Origin: Lysobacter sp. ISL-50
Lineage (GTDB): Bacteria > Pseudomonadota > Gammaproteobacteria > Xanthomonadales > Xanthomonadaceae
DNA: 64,000 nt
Direction: 5' to 3'
Assembly: GCF_018612875.1 (NCBI RefSeq)
Contig: NZ_JAGGRI010000004.1
Location: 144,228 to 208,227 of the forward strand
Shown: positions 28,994-38,002 of the stretch, one piece after another
Layout: every line of letters starts with the position of its first letter
Numbering within the stretch: position 1 is the stretch's first letter
Made by a program: the position numbers and the translations under genes
The notes under the pieces: generated by a model
What the model was told of the DNA's origin: nothing
Databases searched by the model: none
The model's input: the letters and a program-made list of their open reading frames with translations, nothing else

Positions 28994-29109
28994 GAGCGAG
29001 GAACGAGTGCTCAGGAGTGAGAAACGAGTAAAAAGCTCGTCGCAAGCACACACGCGTTACGTAGCCGGCTTTCACTCATTTCTCACTCCTACACACTCGT
29101 TCCTCGCTT
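28994..29109. repeat. 36-bp imperfect inverted repeat, 116 bp overall
   Basis: Left arm 28994-29029 begins GAGCGAGGAACGAGTG and continues AGGAGTGAGAAACGAGT; right arm 29074-29109 is its complement with 31 of 36 positions matching. Sequence within each arm is itself a repeat of GAGTGAGAAACGAGT-like words. It sits between the convergent 121-residue gene and hrpB and could form a long hairpin. Confidence 0.85.
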
Positions 29110-29111
29110 CA

Positions 29112-31658
29112 TCACGTTCCGCGCGGCTTGGCCCGGTGCGTCGCGGTCGCCGTCCACGGATCGTCCGGCCACGGGTGGCGCGGATAACGTCCCTTCATTT
29201 CCTTCCTGACTTCAAGATAGCCGCGCTCCCAGAAGCCGCGCAGATCCTGGGTGACCTGCAAGGGCCGGCCGGCCGGCGACAGCAGGTGCAAGGTCAGCGG
29301 CACGCGGCCGTCGGCGATGCGCGGCGTGTCGGCCAGGCCGAACAGTTCCTGCAGCTTCACCGCCAGCACCGGCGCCGATGCGCCGACATGCGGGTCGTGG
29401 CGTTCTGCTTCGAAGCGGTACTGGATCGCGCGCTCCTGCCCCGACGGCACGGCGATGCGGGTGGGCGCGAGGGTTTCGAGTTTCTGCCGCCAGGTCCAGT
29501 CGGCGAGCGAACGCAGCGCCTCGCCGAACGCGGCTTCGTCCAGCGCGTCGAGCCGGGTCTTGCCGCGCAGCGCCGGCTTGAGCCATGCGTCGAGGCCGGC
29601 CAACAAGGCCTCGTCGCTCAGATCCGGCAGCGCGTGCTCGCCGCGGGCCAGTTCCGGCATCCACTCGCGCAGGCAACGAATGCGCGCGCGCCACTGCCGC
29701 AACGATTCGGTCCACGGCAGCGCATCCAGACCGAGCTGGCGCACCGCATCGACCAGCGCATCGGCGTAGCGGGCCGGATCGGGTTTGGCCAGCGGCCGGC
29801 TGTCGAGCACGATGCGATCGAAGCGGCGCTCGCGCACCGCGGCGATGCCGCGCGCGCCGGCGTCCCACAGCACTCGGTCTTCGCTGACGAAGCGCTGCGG
29901 GAATTCGCGTTCCAATCGCGCTTCGTCGAGCGGCGCGGCGCGCAGGATGCGGGCGTCGCGCGGGTCGTCGCGCAGTTCCGCGATCACCAGCCACGGCTCG
30001 CCGTACACCGCGCTGTCGTCGAACAATTTCGCGCTGCGGCCGTTGGCGAGTTGGTAGCGATACGGGTCGCCGGGATGTTGACGGGCGATGCGATCGGGAA
30101 ACGCATGCAGCAGCAGATCGCCGAGCGCATGCGCGGGCACGCTCGCGGGCGGATTCGCATCCACGCGCAAACGCCGGCGCCATTGTTTGGCGGCCTGATC
30201 GAGCACGGCCAGGGCCGAACGCGAGGCATCGGCGGGCGGGCGCCCGCCGCGGAACGCGGCCAGGGCCTGCCAGCGCGCGGCCAGGGCGTCGCCGCCGCTG
30301 CGCAGCGGATCGCGCGCTTCGATCAACGCGGCCAGATCGCAGGCCAGCGCGCGTTCGCGCGCATCGTTCGGCGCCAGCAGCATCGCCGCCAGACGCGGGT
30401 GCGTGCCGAGCGCGAGCATGCGTTTGCCGAACGCGGTGATCGTCGCGCCCTGCGCGCCGCTGCCGTCCAGCGCGCCCAGGCGCAGCAGCAGTTCGCGCGC
30501 GGCGGCCATCGCTCCGCCCGGCGGTGGATCGACGAAGCGCAGGCCGGCATCGCCCCAGGCGGCGAGTTCCAGCACCAGCCCGGCCAGTTCGACCTGGGCG
30601 ATTTCAGGCCGGCGCTGCGGCTCCAGCCGTTGCGATTCCGGCCACAACCGGTAGGCCCAACCTTCGGCGACGCGGCCGGCGCGGCCGGCGCGCTGATCGG
30701 CCGAGGCCTGGGCGATGGCCACCACGTCGAGACGGGCGAAGCCGCTGTTGGGGTCGTAGCGCGGTTCGCGCGCCAGGCCCGCATCGATGACGACGCGCAC
30801 GCCCGGCAGGGTCACGCTGGATTCGGCGACGTTGGTCGCCAGCACCACCCGGCGGCGGCCGTCGGGATCGGGCTGCAGCACGCGGCTTTGTTGTTCGACC
30901 GGCAATTCGCCGTGCAGGCTCAGCACGTCCACGCCGCGCGCCGCCTCGCTGCCGGCCAGCGCGGCTTCGGCGCGGGCGATTTCGCGTTGACCGGGCAGGA
31001 ACGCCAGCACGTCGCCGGGATGGCTGGCGAGCGCGTGTTCGACCGCGCGCTTGATCTGGTGTTCGAGTTTTTCTTCGCGCCGCGCCGGGAAGTGCGCAAG
31101 CGTCACCGGATAACTGCGGCCCGCGCTGCTCAGGCGCGGCGCATCGAGAAATTGCGCGAGGCGTTCGCCGTCCAGGGTCGCCGACATCACCACGATGCGC
31201 AGGTCGTCGCGCAGCGAGGCCTGCACGTCCAGCGCCAATGCCAGGCCCAGGTCGGCGGCGAGGTGGCGTTCGTGGAATTCGTCGAACAGCAGCGCGCCGA
31301 CCCCGTCCAGGGTCGGATCGTCCTGGATCATCCGGGTCAGGATGCCTTCGGTGACGACCTCGATGCGGGTGCGCGGGCCGACCTTGTTCTCGAAACGGAT
31401 GCGGTAGCCGACCGTCTCGCCCGCGGTTTCGCCGCGCTGGCGCGCCATGAAGTTGGCGGCGGCGCGCGCGGCGACGCGGCGCGGTTCGAGCACGATGATC
31501 TTGCGCCCATCCAGCCACGGCGCATCGAGCAGCGCCGGCGGCACCTGGGTGGTCTTGCCGGCGCCGGGCGGCGCTTCCAGCACCAGCCGCGGGTGGTCGG
31601 CGAGGCTGGAGCGGATCTGCGGCAGCAGCGAATCGATCGGGAATTGAGCGGTGGTCAC
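29112..31658 (-). CDS. hrpB: ATP-dependent RNA helicase HrpB
   Basis: 848 residues from a GTG start. A DEAH-box helicase core: Walker A GAGKTTQVPP, DEFHER (motif II), SAT, and QRAGRAGR (motif VI), followed by the HA2/HrpB-specific C-terminal region. The length fits HrpB (E. coli about 809-824). GTG at 31658 was selected because it begins the family N terminus (TTAQFPIDSLLP); upstream ATGs in the same frame would add more than 50 residues of low-quality sequence overlapping the divergent tatD start. HrpB is non-essential and its in vivo RNA is poorly defined. It is head to head with tatD, separated by 142 bases. Confidence 0.93.
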   Translation of the reverse strand: MTTAQFPIDSLLPQIRSSLADHPRLVLEAPPGAGKTTQVPPALLDAPWLDGRKIIVLEPRRVAARAAANFMARQRGETAGETVGYRIRFENKVGPRTRIEVVTEGILTRMIQDDPTLDGVGALLFDEFHERHLAADLGLALALDVQASLRDDLRIVVMSATLDGERLAQFLDAPRLSSAGRSYPVTLAHFPARREEKLEHQIKRAVEHALASHPGDVLAFLPGQREIARAEAALAGSEAARGVDVLSLHGELPVEQQSRVLQPDPDGRRRVVLATNVAESSVTLPGVRVVIDAGLAREPRYDPNSGFARLDVVAIAQASADQRAGRAGRVAEGWAYRLWPESQRLEPQRRPEIAQVELAGLVLELAAWGDAGLRFVDPPPGGAMAAARELLLRLGALDGSGAQGATITAFGKRMLALGTHPRLAAMLLAPNDARERALACDLAALIEARDPLRSGGDALAARWQALAAFRGGRPPADASRSALAVLDQAAKQWRRRLRVDANPPASVPAHALGDLLLHAFPDRIARQHPGDPYRYQLANGRSAKLFDDSAVYGEPWLVIAELRDDPRDARILRAAPLDEARLEREFPQRFVSEDRVLWDAGARGIAAVRERRFDRIVLDSRPLAKPDPARYADALVDAVRQLGLDALPWTESLRQWRARIRCLREWMPELARGEHALPDLSDEALLAGLDAWLKPALRGKTRLDALDEAAFGEALRSLADWTWRQKLETLAPTRIAVPSGQERAIQYRFEAERHDPHVGASAPVLAVKLQELFGLADTPRIADGRVPLTLHLLSPAGRPLQVTQDLRGFWERGYLEVRKEMKGRYPRHPWPDDPWTATATHRAKPRGT

Positions 31659-31800
31659 CCGCGCAAGGATACGGACCGGCGGCGGCGACCGAAACGGCGC
31701 CGGCGCTGCGGCGCCTTGAACTCCCAAGCCGCAGGCCGCGGCTTGGGCCTCCCGCGTCGAACCTCTACACTGCGCTGCCCGCATCGGCTCCACTCGCCCC

Positions 31801-32595
31801 ATGCCACTGATCGACATCGGCGCCAACCTCACCCACGACAGCTTCGACCCCGACCGCGAGGCGGTGCTGCAGCGCGCGCGCGAGGCCGGCGTGGCGCGCA
31901 TGGTGATCACCGGCGCCAGCCGCGAGCATTCGCCCAAGGCGCTGGCACTGGCGCGGCAATACCCGGGCGAGTTGTTCGCCACCGCCGGCGTGCATCCGCA
32001 TCACGCCACCGAATACACCGCCGAGTGCGACGCGGAAATGCGCGAGTTGCTCTCGCACCCGGAAGTGGTCGCGGTCGGCGAATGCGGCCTGGATTACTTC
32101 CGCGACTTCTCGCCGCGCCCGGCGCAGCGGCGCGCGTTCGAGATGCAGCTGCAGAGCGCGGTGGACACCGGCAAGCCGCTGTTCCTGCACCAGCGCGATG
32201 CGCACGCCGATTTCATGGCGATGATGAAGAACTTCGACGGCAAGCTCGGCGCGGCGGTGGTGCACTGCTTCACCGGCACGCGCGAGGAGTTGTTCGATTA
32301 CCTCGACCAGGACTGGTACGTCGGCATCACCGGTTGGCTGTGCGACGAACGCCGCGGCCTGCATCTGCGCGAGCTGGTCAAGCACATTCCGGCGCAGCGG
32401 CTGATGATCGAGACCGACGCGCCGTACCTGCTGCCGCGCACGGTCAAGCCGGCGCCCTCGCACCGGCGCAACGAGCCGATGTACCTGGCGCACATCGTCG
32501 AGGAACTCGCCCGCGATCGCGGCGAGGACGTCGCGGTCACCGCCGCCAACAGCAGCGCGGCGGCGAGCGCGTTCTTCCGCTTGCCGGCGCGCTGA
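31801..32595 (+). CDS. tatD: TatD-family 3'-5' nuclease
   Basis: 264 residues, amidohydrolase fold. Metal-binding segments include the N-terminal IDIGANLTHDSFD, the AGVHPHHAT and GECGLDYF motifs (with Glu near 101), HCFTGTREE, and the C-terminal IETDAPYLLPR with Asp near 205. Despite its name TatD is a 3'-5' exonuclease acting in DNA repair rather than in Tat export. Closely matches E. coli TatD in motif order and length (260). It stands divergent to hrpB and alone. Confidence 0.94.
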   Translation: MPLIDIGANLTHDSFDPDREAVLQRAREAGVARMVITGASREHSPKALALARQYPGELFATAGVHPHHATEYTAECDAEMRELLSHPEVVAVGECGLDYFRDFSPRPAQRRAFEMQLQSAVDTGKPLFLHQRDAHADFMAMMKNFDGKLGAAVVHCFTGTREELFDYLDQDWYVGITGWLCDERRGLHLRELVKHIPAQRLMIETDAPYLLPRTVKPAPSHRRNEPMYLAHIVEELARDRGEDVAVTAANSSAAASAFFRLPAR

Positions 32596-32622
32596 GAGTC
32601 GCGCGCCGACCCGGCCCTATGT

Positions 32623-33084
32623 TCAGTCCAGGGTGAAATTGCCGCAGCCGTACCACAGCGTCGGCCAGGCCTTGTGGTCGGGACCGGCGGTTTTCGCCGC
32701 CGGCGTGACGATGATCGCGTAGGTGTAGCGCCCGTATTTGCCGCCGGTATTGCCCTTGTTGTCCTTGCACGCCTCGCCCAGCTTGACCGGCGCGATCTGC
32801 ACCTTCAGTCCGGTCTTTTGCTGGCCGATCACGCCCACCAGCTTGTACTGGCCCTGCGGCGCGGCGGTCTGATCCAGCGGGCCGTTGAAGGGCTTCTTCG
32901 CCTCCGGCACGGTCAGCGCGTAGACCACGTTCGATGCGCTGTCCGTCGTCAGCACCACCTGCCAATCGGTATTGCCTCCGCGGAAGGCTGGCGAGGGAAA
33001 GGTGATGGCCTGTGCGAAGGCACAGGGCGCCGCGAGCGCGGCGGCCAGCGCCAGACCGGCGGCGGCAGTAATGGAAACGCGCAT
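32623..33084 (-). CDS. Small exported protein of unknown function
   Basis: 153 residues. A clear signal peptide (about 1-26, AAPCAFAQA) and a mature part with no family I can name, rich in short beta-like segments (NTDWQVVLTTDSASNVVYAL, GQYKLVGVIGQQ, GRYTYAIIVTPA). Two cysteines, in EACKDNKG and LWYGCGNF, could pair. The start at 33084 has an AGGAG ribosome-binding site 9 bases upstream, supporting it over a further ATG at 33132. It is convergent with tatD. Confidence 0.75.
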   Translation of the reverse strand: MRVSITAAAGLALAAALAAPCAFAQAITFPSPAFRGGNTDWQVVLTTDSASNVVYALTVPEAKKPFNGPLDQTAAPQGQYKLVGVIGQQKTGLKVQIAPVKLGEACKDNKGNTGGKYGRYTYAIIVTPAAKTAGPDHKAWPTLWYGCGNFTLD

Positions 33085-33410
33085 GAAAGACTCCTGGAGG
33101 GGGCGACGCGGTGCCGCCGGTATCGCTATCAACGCGTGGTCGCGGCATCCGTGAAAGCCGGCCGGCGCGGCCGGCCGGGGCGGGCCGCGAGCGCTTGCGC
33201 GCGTCGCGGTTCACCAACCAACGCGGTGCCTGCGCGATAGCGGACAAGGTTGCGTGCGCGGACGTCGCCTCGCTCGCACGCGAGTTCGAGCCAACCCGCG
33301 CCGCGTTGATTCGCCGACTGCGCCGCGACGCGTAGCGGCCGAACTCGCTACTCTTCGCGCTCGAACCGGGTCGCAGCCACCCATCGCCCGACACCTTGCC
33401 AGGATTCCGC

Positions 33411-34274
33411 ATGCCGACCGCCGTCTCCGAAAACCGATCGCCCGTCTTCGTCCCGATGACCGTCGCCTGGCTGGCGCTGATCCTGTCGGCGGCCTTCGTC
33501 CTGATCGGCACGATCACCACGCCCGCCGACGCGCGCGCGACGAGTTCGGTGGCGGCGCAGATCGTGCAGTGGCTGTGCTCGATCGGCCTGTTGTTCGGTT
33601 TCGTGCTGGTGCTGGGCTGCGTGCTGGTCGATCGTCGCGGCACGCCACGGCGCGCCTGGTTCGCGGTGCTGGCCGCGCTGGTGCTGATCTTCGGCCTCGG
33701 CGTGGCCTGGTCGATGGGCCAGAACCAGGCCTTGGCCGCCTTGCTCAAGGATCGCAGCCGGCAGGAGCTGCTGATCTGGGTGTCGGCGCTCGGGGCGGTC
33801 AAGGTGATCGTCATCAACGCGGTGGCGCTGCCGATCGCGTGGCGGCTGGGCGGACGCGGCGACACGCCGGTGACCTGGAGTTCCGGGCAACGCCGGGCGC
33901 TCGGCGCGCTGGTCGCGGCGAGCCTGTGCGCCGGCCTGTTGCTGCTGGTGCAGAACGTGGCCGCGGCTTTCACCTCGCTGGGCCAGGGCGAGCAAGGCGC
34001 GGGCATGAGCGTGGTCGCGCTCGCCGTCGGCGCGGTGCACGGCCTGTTCGCCCTGGCGCTGCCGATGCGGCGCGGCGCGGGCGCGGTGCCGGCGCTGCTG
34101 TCGTCGCTGCTCACGCCGGTGTTGATCGTCGCCGCCTCGCTGCCGGTGGTCACCGCCGGCGAACGCTGGGAGCTGACCGCACGGATCGCGGCGGTGCTGC
34201 TGATCCTGTTGTTCGCGCCGATGCTGTCGTGGCTGCTGGTGCGCTGGCTGCACGGACGCGCCGGGCGCGGTTGA
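33411..34274 (+). CDS. Predicted multi-pass membrane protein of unknown function
   Basis: 287 residues with about seven hydrophobic segments (for example SPVFVPMTVAWLALILSAAF and AQIVQWLCSIGLLFGFVLVL), so an inner-membrane protein. No recognisable domain or motif of a known transporter family. Another ATG in frame lies at 33396; the start at 33411 is the simpler choice, but neither has a strong ribosome-binding site. A convergent lipoprotein gene follows across a shared terminator. Function unknown. Confidence 0.7.
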   Translation: MPTAVSENRSPVFVPMTVAWLALILSAAFVLIGTITTPADARATSSVAAQIVQWLCSIGLLFGFVLVLGCVLVDRRGTPRRAWFAVLAALVLIFGLGVAWSMGQNQALAALLKDRSRQELLIWVSALGAVKVIVINAVALPIAWRLGGRGDTPVTWSSGQRRALGALVAASLCAGLLLLVQNVAAAFTSLGQGEQGAGMSVVALAVGAVHGLFALALPMRRGAGAVPALLSSLLTPVLIVAASLPVVTAGERWELTARIAAVLLILLFAPMLSWLLVRWLHGRAGRG

Positions 34275-34298
34275 CCGGCGCGCGGCCGGCAGACGAAA

Positions 34299-34321
34299 AC
34301 GGCCCGCGATGCGGGCCGTTC
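34299..34321. terminator. Bidirectional terminator between membrane protein and lipoprotein genes
   Basis: AACGGCCCGC-GAT-GCGGGCCGTT; A-rich on the left and T-rich on the right, between convergent genes. Confidence 0.8.
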
Positions 34322-34343
34322 CGGTTTCGCCGCAAGGAAGGGC

Positions 34344-34883
34344 TCAGTACATGGCGAGGTCGCCGCAGCCCTTGAACGTGTCCATGCCGTCGACGTGCAC
34401 GCTCACCGACTGCAGGTGCTTGGTGTCGCCGTCGTCGGTGCAGTCCTGGCGGCTGATCTCGATGGTCATCGGCTTGGCGCCGTCCTTGCCGGTCAGCTCG
34501 CCGCTGAGCACGATCGGCGTGCCCGGCGCGTCGGCCGGCCGACCGTTGTAGCGCGCGCTGCCGCTGGCTTTCTCGCTGCCGCTGCCCCAGGTCAGATCGA
34601 CCTTGTGATTCATCTCGCCCGTGGCCTGGATCTCGATGCTCCAGTGTTCGCCGAAGCCCTTGAACGCAGGCACCGGACTGACCTTGCCGACCTGGTCGGC
34701 GCCGATCTTGCCCATGGGCCGTTCGCCTGCACCGGCGCCCGCGGTGGGCTCGGGAACCCGAGCGGCGTCGGCCGGCGCGGCGGTGTCGGCCATCGCCGGC
34801 TTGGCGCTGTCGGCGACCGGCGGTTTGGAACAAGCGGCGAGAACCGCGACGGCGAGAACCGCGGCGAGAGACATCGGGCGCAT
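34344..34883 (-). CDS. Predicted lipoprotein of unknown function
   Basis: 179 residues with lipobox VLAAC (Cys18) and a flexible linker (about 20-56). The remaining 120 residues form a beta-rich domain (WSIEIQATGEMNHKVDLTWG, GTPIVLSGELTG), with one pair of cysteines (RQDCTDD, FKGCGD) that could be disulfide-linked. It starts after a good AGGAG site and lies 14 bases downstream of the ABC permease gene, so it may be in the same operon. No family recognised. Confidence 0.8.
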   Translation of the reverse strand: MRPMSLAAVLAVAVLAACSKPPVADSAKPAMADTAAPADAARVPEPTAGAGAGERPMGKIGADQVGKVSPVPAFKGFGEHWSIEIQATGEMNHKVDLTWGSGSEKASGSARYNGRPADAPGTPIVLSGELTGKDGAKPMTIEISRQDCTDDGDTKHLQSVSVHVDGMDTFKGCGDLAMY

Positions 34884-34897
34884 GGGCCACTCCTGCT

Positions 34898-35716
34898 TCA
34901 ACTGCGTAAACCCACGCCGCGCTTGAGCAGCCACAGCGCCAGCGACGACAGCCCGACCACGAAGGCCAGCATCAGCGTGTAGGCGACCAGCACCGGCACG
35001 TCGCTGCTGCCGAGCAGGCCGTAGCGGAACGCGTTGACCATGTAGAAGATCGGGTTGGCGTGAGTGGCGGCTTCGGCCCAGGCCGGCAGCAGCTTGACCG
35101 AATAGAACACGCCGCCCAGGTAGGTCAGCGGGGTCAGGATGAAGGTCGGAACGATGGCGACGTCGTCGAACTTCTTCGCGTACACCGCGTTGATGAAGCC
35201 GGCCAGCGAGAAGATCGTCGCGCCCAGCAGCACGGTGGTGAAGATCACCAGCGGATGCGGCACCCGCACCTTGGTGAAGAACATCGCGATCAGCAGCACG
35301 ATCGCGCCGACCATCAGCCCGCGCAGCACCGCGCCGGCCACATAGCCCCACAGGATCACCCAGTTGGGCATCGGGCTGACCAGCAGTTCTTCGACGTGGC
35401 GGCCGAACTTGGCGCCGAAGAAGCTCGAGGAGATGTTGCCGTAGCTGTTCTGGATCACGCTCATCATCACCAGGCCGGGGACGATGAACTCCATGTAGGT
35501 GTAACCGCCCATGTCGCCGATGCGCGAGCCGATCAGGCCGCCGAAGATCAGGAAGTAGAGCGTCATGGTGATCGCCGGCGGCACCAGGGTCTGGCCCCAG
35601 ATGCGCAGGATGCGCGCGACTTCGCGCCGCACGATGGTGCCCAGCGCGACCAGGTTGCGGCGCATGGAAGTGGCTTGAATCGCGTCGGCCGGTTGCACCG
35701 GAAGCGTCTGGCTCAT
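34898..35716 (-). CDS. ABC-2 type transporter permease, YadH-like
   Basis: 272 residues, about six membrane helices. Conserved ABC-2 features include RREVARILRIWGQTLVPPA at the start, then GYTYMEFIVPGLVMMSV and SSFFGAKFGRHVEELLVSPM. This matches the YadH family, the permease half of an exporter pair with YadG. Its ATG overlaps the stop of the ATPase gene (ATGA), so the two are translationally coupled. Substrate is unknown; a lipoprotein gene follows closely. Confidence 0.9.
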   Translation of the reverse strand: MSQTLPVQPADAIQATSMRRNLVALGTIVRREVARILRIWGQTLVPPAITMTLYFLIFGGLIGSRIGDMGGYTYMEFIVPGLVMMSVIQNSYGNISSSFFGAKFGRHVEELLVSPMPNWVILWGYVAGAVLRGLMVGAIVLLIAMFFTKVRVPHPLVIFTTVLLGATIFSLAGFINAVYAKKFDDVAIVPTFILTPLTYLGGVFYSVKLLPAWAEAATHANPIFYMVNAFRYGLLGSSDVPVLVAYTLMLAFVVGLSSLALWLLKRGVGLRS

Positions 35717-36738
35717 GCGGCGGTCTCCGTCGTTGCGGGGGTCGGTTCGGACGGCTGGTTGATCATGCGCACGAACAGTTCTTCCAGTCGGTTGGACTTG
35801 GTGCGCATCGAGCGCACGCGGATGCCGGCTTCGCCGAGCGCGGCGAATACCCGGTTGAGATCCATCGCACGCGGCATTTCCAGATCCAGGGTGTGGTCGT
35901 CGGTGGCCAGGACGGTCGCGCCCTCGATCGCCGGCAGCGTCGCCGGCAGGGTGCCGTCGATGTCGAGCAGGAAGCCCTCCACGTCCAGCATCGCCAGCAG
36001 CGCGCGCATCGGGCCCTGCTGGACGATGCGGCCCTGGTCGATGATCGCCAGGTTGCGGCACAGGTTCTCGGCTTCTTCCAGGTAGTGCGTGGTCAGGATG
36101 ATGGTGGTGCCGGCGGCGTTGATCTCGCGCAGGGTCTTCCACATGCCGCGGCGGATTTCGATGTCCACGCCGGCGGTGGGTTCGTCCAGGATCAGCAGGC
36201 GCGGGCGGGTCATCATGGCGCGCGCGATCATCAGCCGGCGCTTCATGCCGCCCGACAGCGTGCGGCTCATCATCGTGGCCTTTTCCCATAGCTGGGCGCG
36301 CTTGAGCTCTTCCTCGGCGCGCTGCAGCGCGACCGCGCGCGGCACGCCGTAGAAGCCGGCGTAGTTGACCAGGATGTCGAGCGGCTTCTCGAACATGTTG
36401 AAGTTGAGTTCCTGCGGCACCAGGCCGATCAGGCGCATCGCTTCGCTGCGGTGGCGGGTCAGGTCGGTGCCGAAGATCTCCACCGAGCCTTCGCTGAGAT
36501 TCACCAGCGAGCTGACGATGCCGATCAGGGTGGACTTGCCGGCGCCGTTGGGGCCGAGCAGGGCGAAGAAGTCGCCCGGGGCGACGTTCAGGGACACGCC
36601 CTTGAGCGCCTGGACTTTGTTGTCGTAGGTCTTGCGCAGGTCGCGCACACACAAGGCGGGCACCGAAGCGGACGCGGGGGCACCGGGGTGCGCCGTTGCC
36701 GAACCGGGTCCCGTGGCGGGGGCCGTTGGCTGGGTCAT
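35713..36738 (-). CDS. ABC transporter ATP-binding protein, YadG-like
   Basis: 341 residues. ATPase core with Walker A GPNGAGKST, signature LSGGMKRRL, Walker B LLILDEPTAGVD and switch histidine in TTHYLEEAE. N-terminal 30 residues are Ala/Pro-rich; the C-terminal 80 residues are a family-typical extension. Its pairing with a YadH-type permease through an overlapping ATGA defines an ABC-2 exporter. YadGH-type exporters have no defined substrate. Confidence 0.92.
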   Translation of the reverse strand: MTQPTAPATGPGSATAHPGAPASASVPALCVRDLRKTYDNKVQALKGVSLNVAPGDFFALLGPNGAGKSTLIGIVSSLVNLSEGSVEIFGTDLTRHRSEAMRLIGLVPQELNFNMFEKPLDILVNYAGFYGVPRAVALQRAEEELKRAQLWEKATMMSRTLSGGMKRRLMIARAMMTRPRLLILDEPTAGVDIEIRRGMWKTLREINAAGTTIILTTHYLEEAENLCRNLAIIDQGRIVQQGPMRALLAMLDVEGFLLDIDGTLPATLPAIEGATVLATDDHTLDLEMPRAMDLNRVFAALGEAGIRVRSMRTKSNRLEELFVRMINQPSEPTPATTETAA

Positions 36739-37005
36739 TGCGGAAGGTTCTCGGATCGCTGGCCGCGGGCCTCGCGGCGAATGGCTTAGTATAGGCGGCC
36801 CCGTGGCGGTACTCCGGCCACAGACTGTTGCGAAATCCCGTGTTGCCTCGCCCAGGACGGGCCGAACCTCGCCCTGGACAGGCTTTGCGCCAACCAGGCT
36901 TTGCGCAGGCGGTCGCCTCGATCATCGCGACGGGGCCGGCCGGGCCCTTCCCGCGTCCGATCGCGCCGCAAGCCGGCCGGACCGTCCATCGAGAATGCGA
37001 CCTAC

Positions 37006-37752
37006 ATGAAGCAATTCCCGCTCAAGCTCGTCTCGCGCAGGATGCTGGCGCCCAGCGTCGGCCACTACGTGTTTCTGCGCGACGACGGCGAGCCGCTGGA
37101 CTACATCCCCGGCCAGTTCATCCAGATCCATTTCCAGTACGCCGACGGCACCGCGACCAAGCGCAGCTATTCGCTGGCGACCATCCACGACCACGCGCTG
37201 GGCCCGGGCGAGGAAGTGGAGATCGCGGTCAGCTACGTCCCCGGCGGCGCGGCGACGGCCTTGTTCGAAGGCTTGAACGAGGGCGACCCGGTCCTGGCCA
37301 GCGGCCCGTTCGGGCGTTTCTGCCTGATGCCGGGCGACGCCAACCAGCGTTACCTGCTGATCGGCACCGGCACCGGCGTCACCCCGTACCGGGCGATGCT
37401 GCCGCAATTGCAGGCCCTGATCCGCGAGCGCGGCATCCAGGTGGTGCTGCTGTTCGGCGCGCGCACCCCGGACGAGCTGCTCTACGGCGACGAGTTCCGC
37501 GCCTTCGCCGATCGCGAACCCAACTTCCGCTTCGTCCCGTGCTTCTCGCGCGAGCTGCCCGAGCAGCCGCATGCCGATGTGCGTCGTGGCTATGTGCAGC
37601 AGTTCCTGGACGAGTTCGCGCCGGACGCGAACGGCGACATCGCTTATCTGTGCGGCAATCCGAACATGGTCGATGCCTGTTTCGAGGCGCTCAAGGGCCA
37701 TGGGCTGGCGGTGCCGCAGATTCGGCGCGAGAAGTACGTTTCGTCTAAGTAA
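37006..37752 (+). CDS. Ferredoxin-NADP reductase-like flavoprotein
   Basis: 248 residues. FAD-binding domain with RSYSLAT (about 66-72), followed by the NAD(P)-binding domain containing GTGTGVTPYRAML and the family's CGNPNMVDACFEALK near the C terminus. It transfers electrons between NAD(P)H and a one-electron carrier such as ferredoxin or flavodoxin (Fpr-like). The start at 37006 gives a normal N terminus (KLVSRRMLAPSVGHYVF). It is divergent from the YadG-like gene and alone. Which carrier it serves is not known. Confidence 0.9.
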   Translation: MKQFPLKLVSRRMLAPSVGHYVFLRDDGEPLDYIPGQFIQIHFQYADGTATKRSYSLATIHDHALGPGEEVEIAVSYVPGGAATALFEGLNEGDPVLASGPFGRFCLMPGDANQRYLLIGTGTGVTPYRAMLPQLQALIRERGIQVVLLFGARTPDELLYGDEFRAFADREPNFRFVPCFSRELPEQPHADVRRGYVQQFLDEFAPDANGDIAYLCGNPNMVDACFEALKGHGLAVPQIRREKYVSSK

Positions 37753-37760
37753 GGCTGAGA

Positions 37761-37916
37761 GCGAATCCCCCCTTCCCCCTCTACAAAGGGGGGAACAGCA
37801 AAAGCTGGGGACGCCGATCAGGCGACGCCGCGTTAACCGTTGCCCCCTTTGTAGAGGGGCACGCGCCTGCACATCCCTCATCCCGGGCCGTAGCCCACCG
37901 CGCGGGGGATTCGCTT
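37761..37916. repeat. Dispersed hairpin repeat, family A, diverged copy 5
   Basis: Contains GCGAATCCCCCCTTCCCCCT and CTACAAAGGGGGGAAC on the left and GTTGCCCCCTTTGTAGAGGG then GCGGGGGATTCGCTTCACC on the right. The central CCCCTTT...AAAGGGG words differ from other copies (TACAAA in place of TCAAA), suggesting an older or different subfamily. Confidence 0.75.
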
Positions 37917-38002
37917 CACCCACGGCGAGCAGTCACATTCTTCCCGAAGCCCCCGTCTGTCATCCTTGAAGGCGCACCCGCCTTGGGGAAGAGACTCGGA
38001 CC

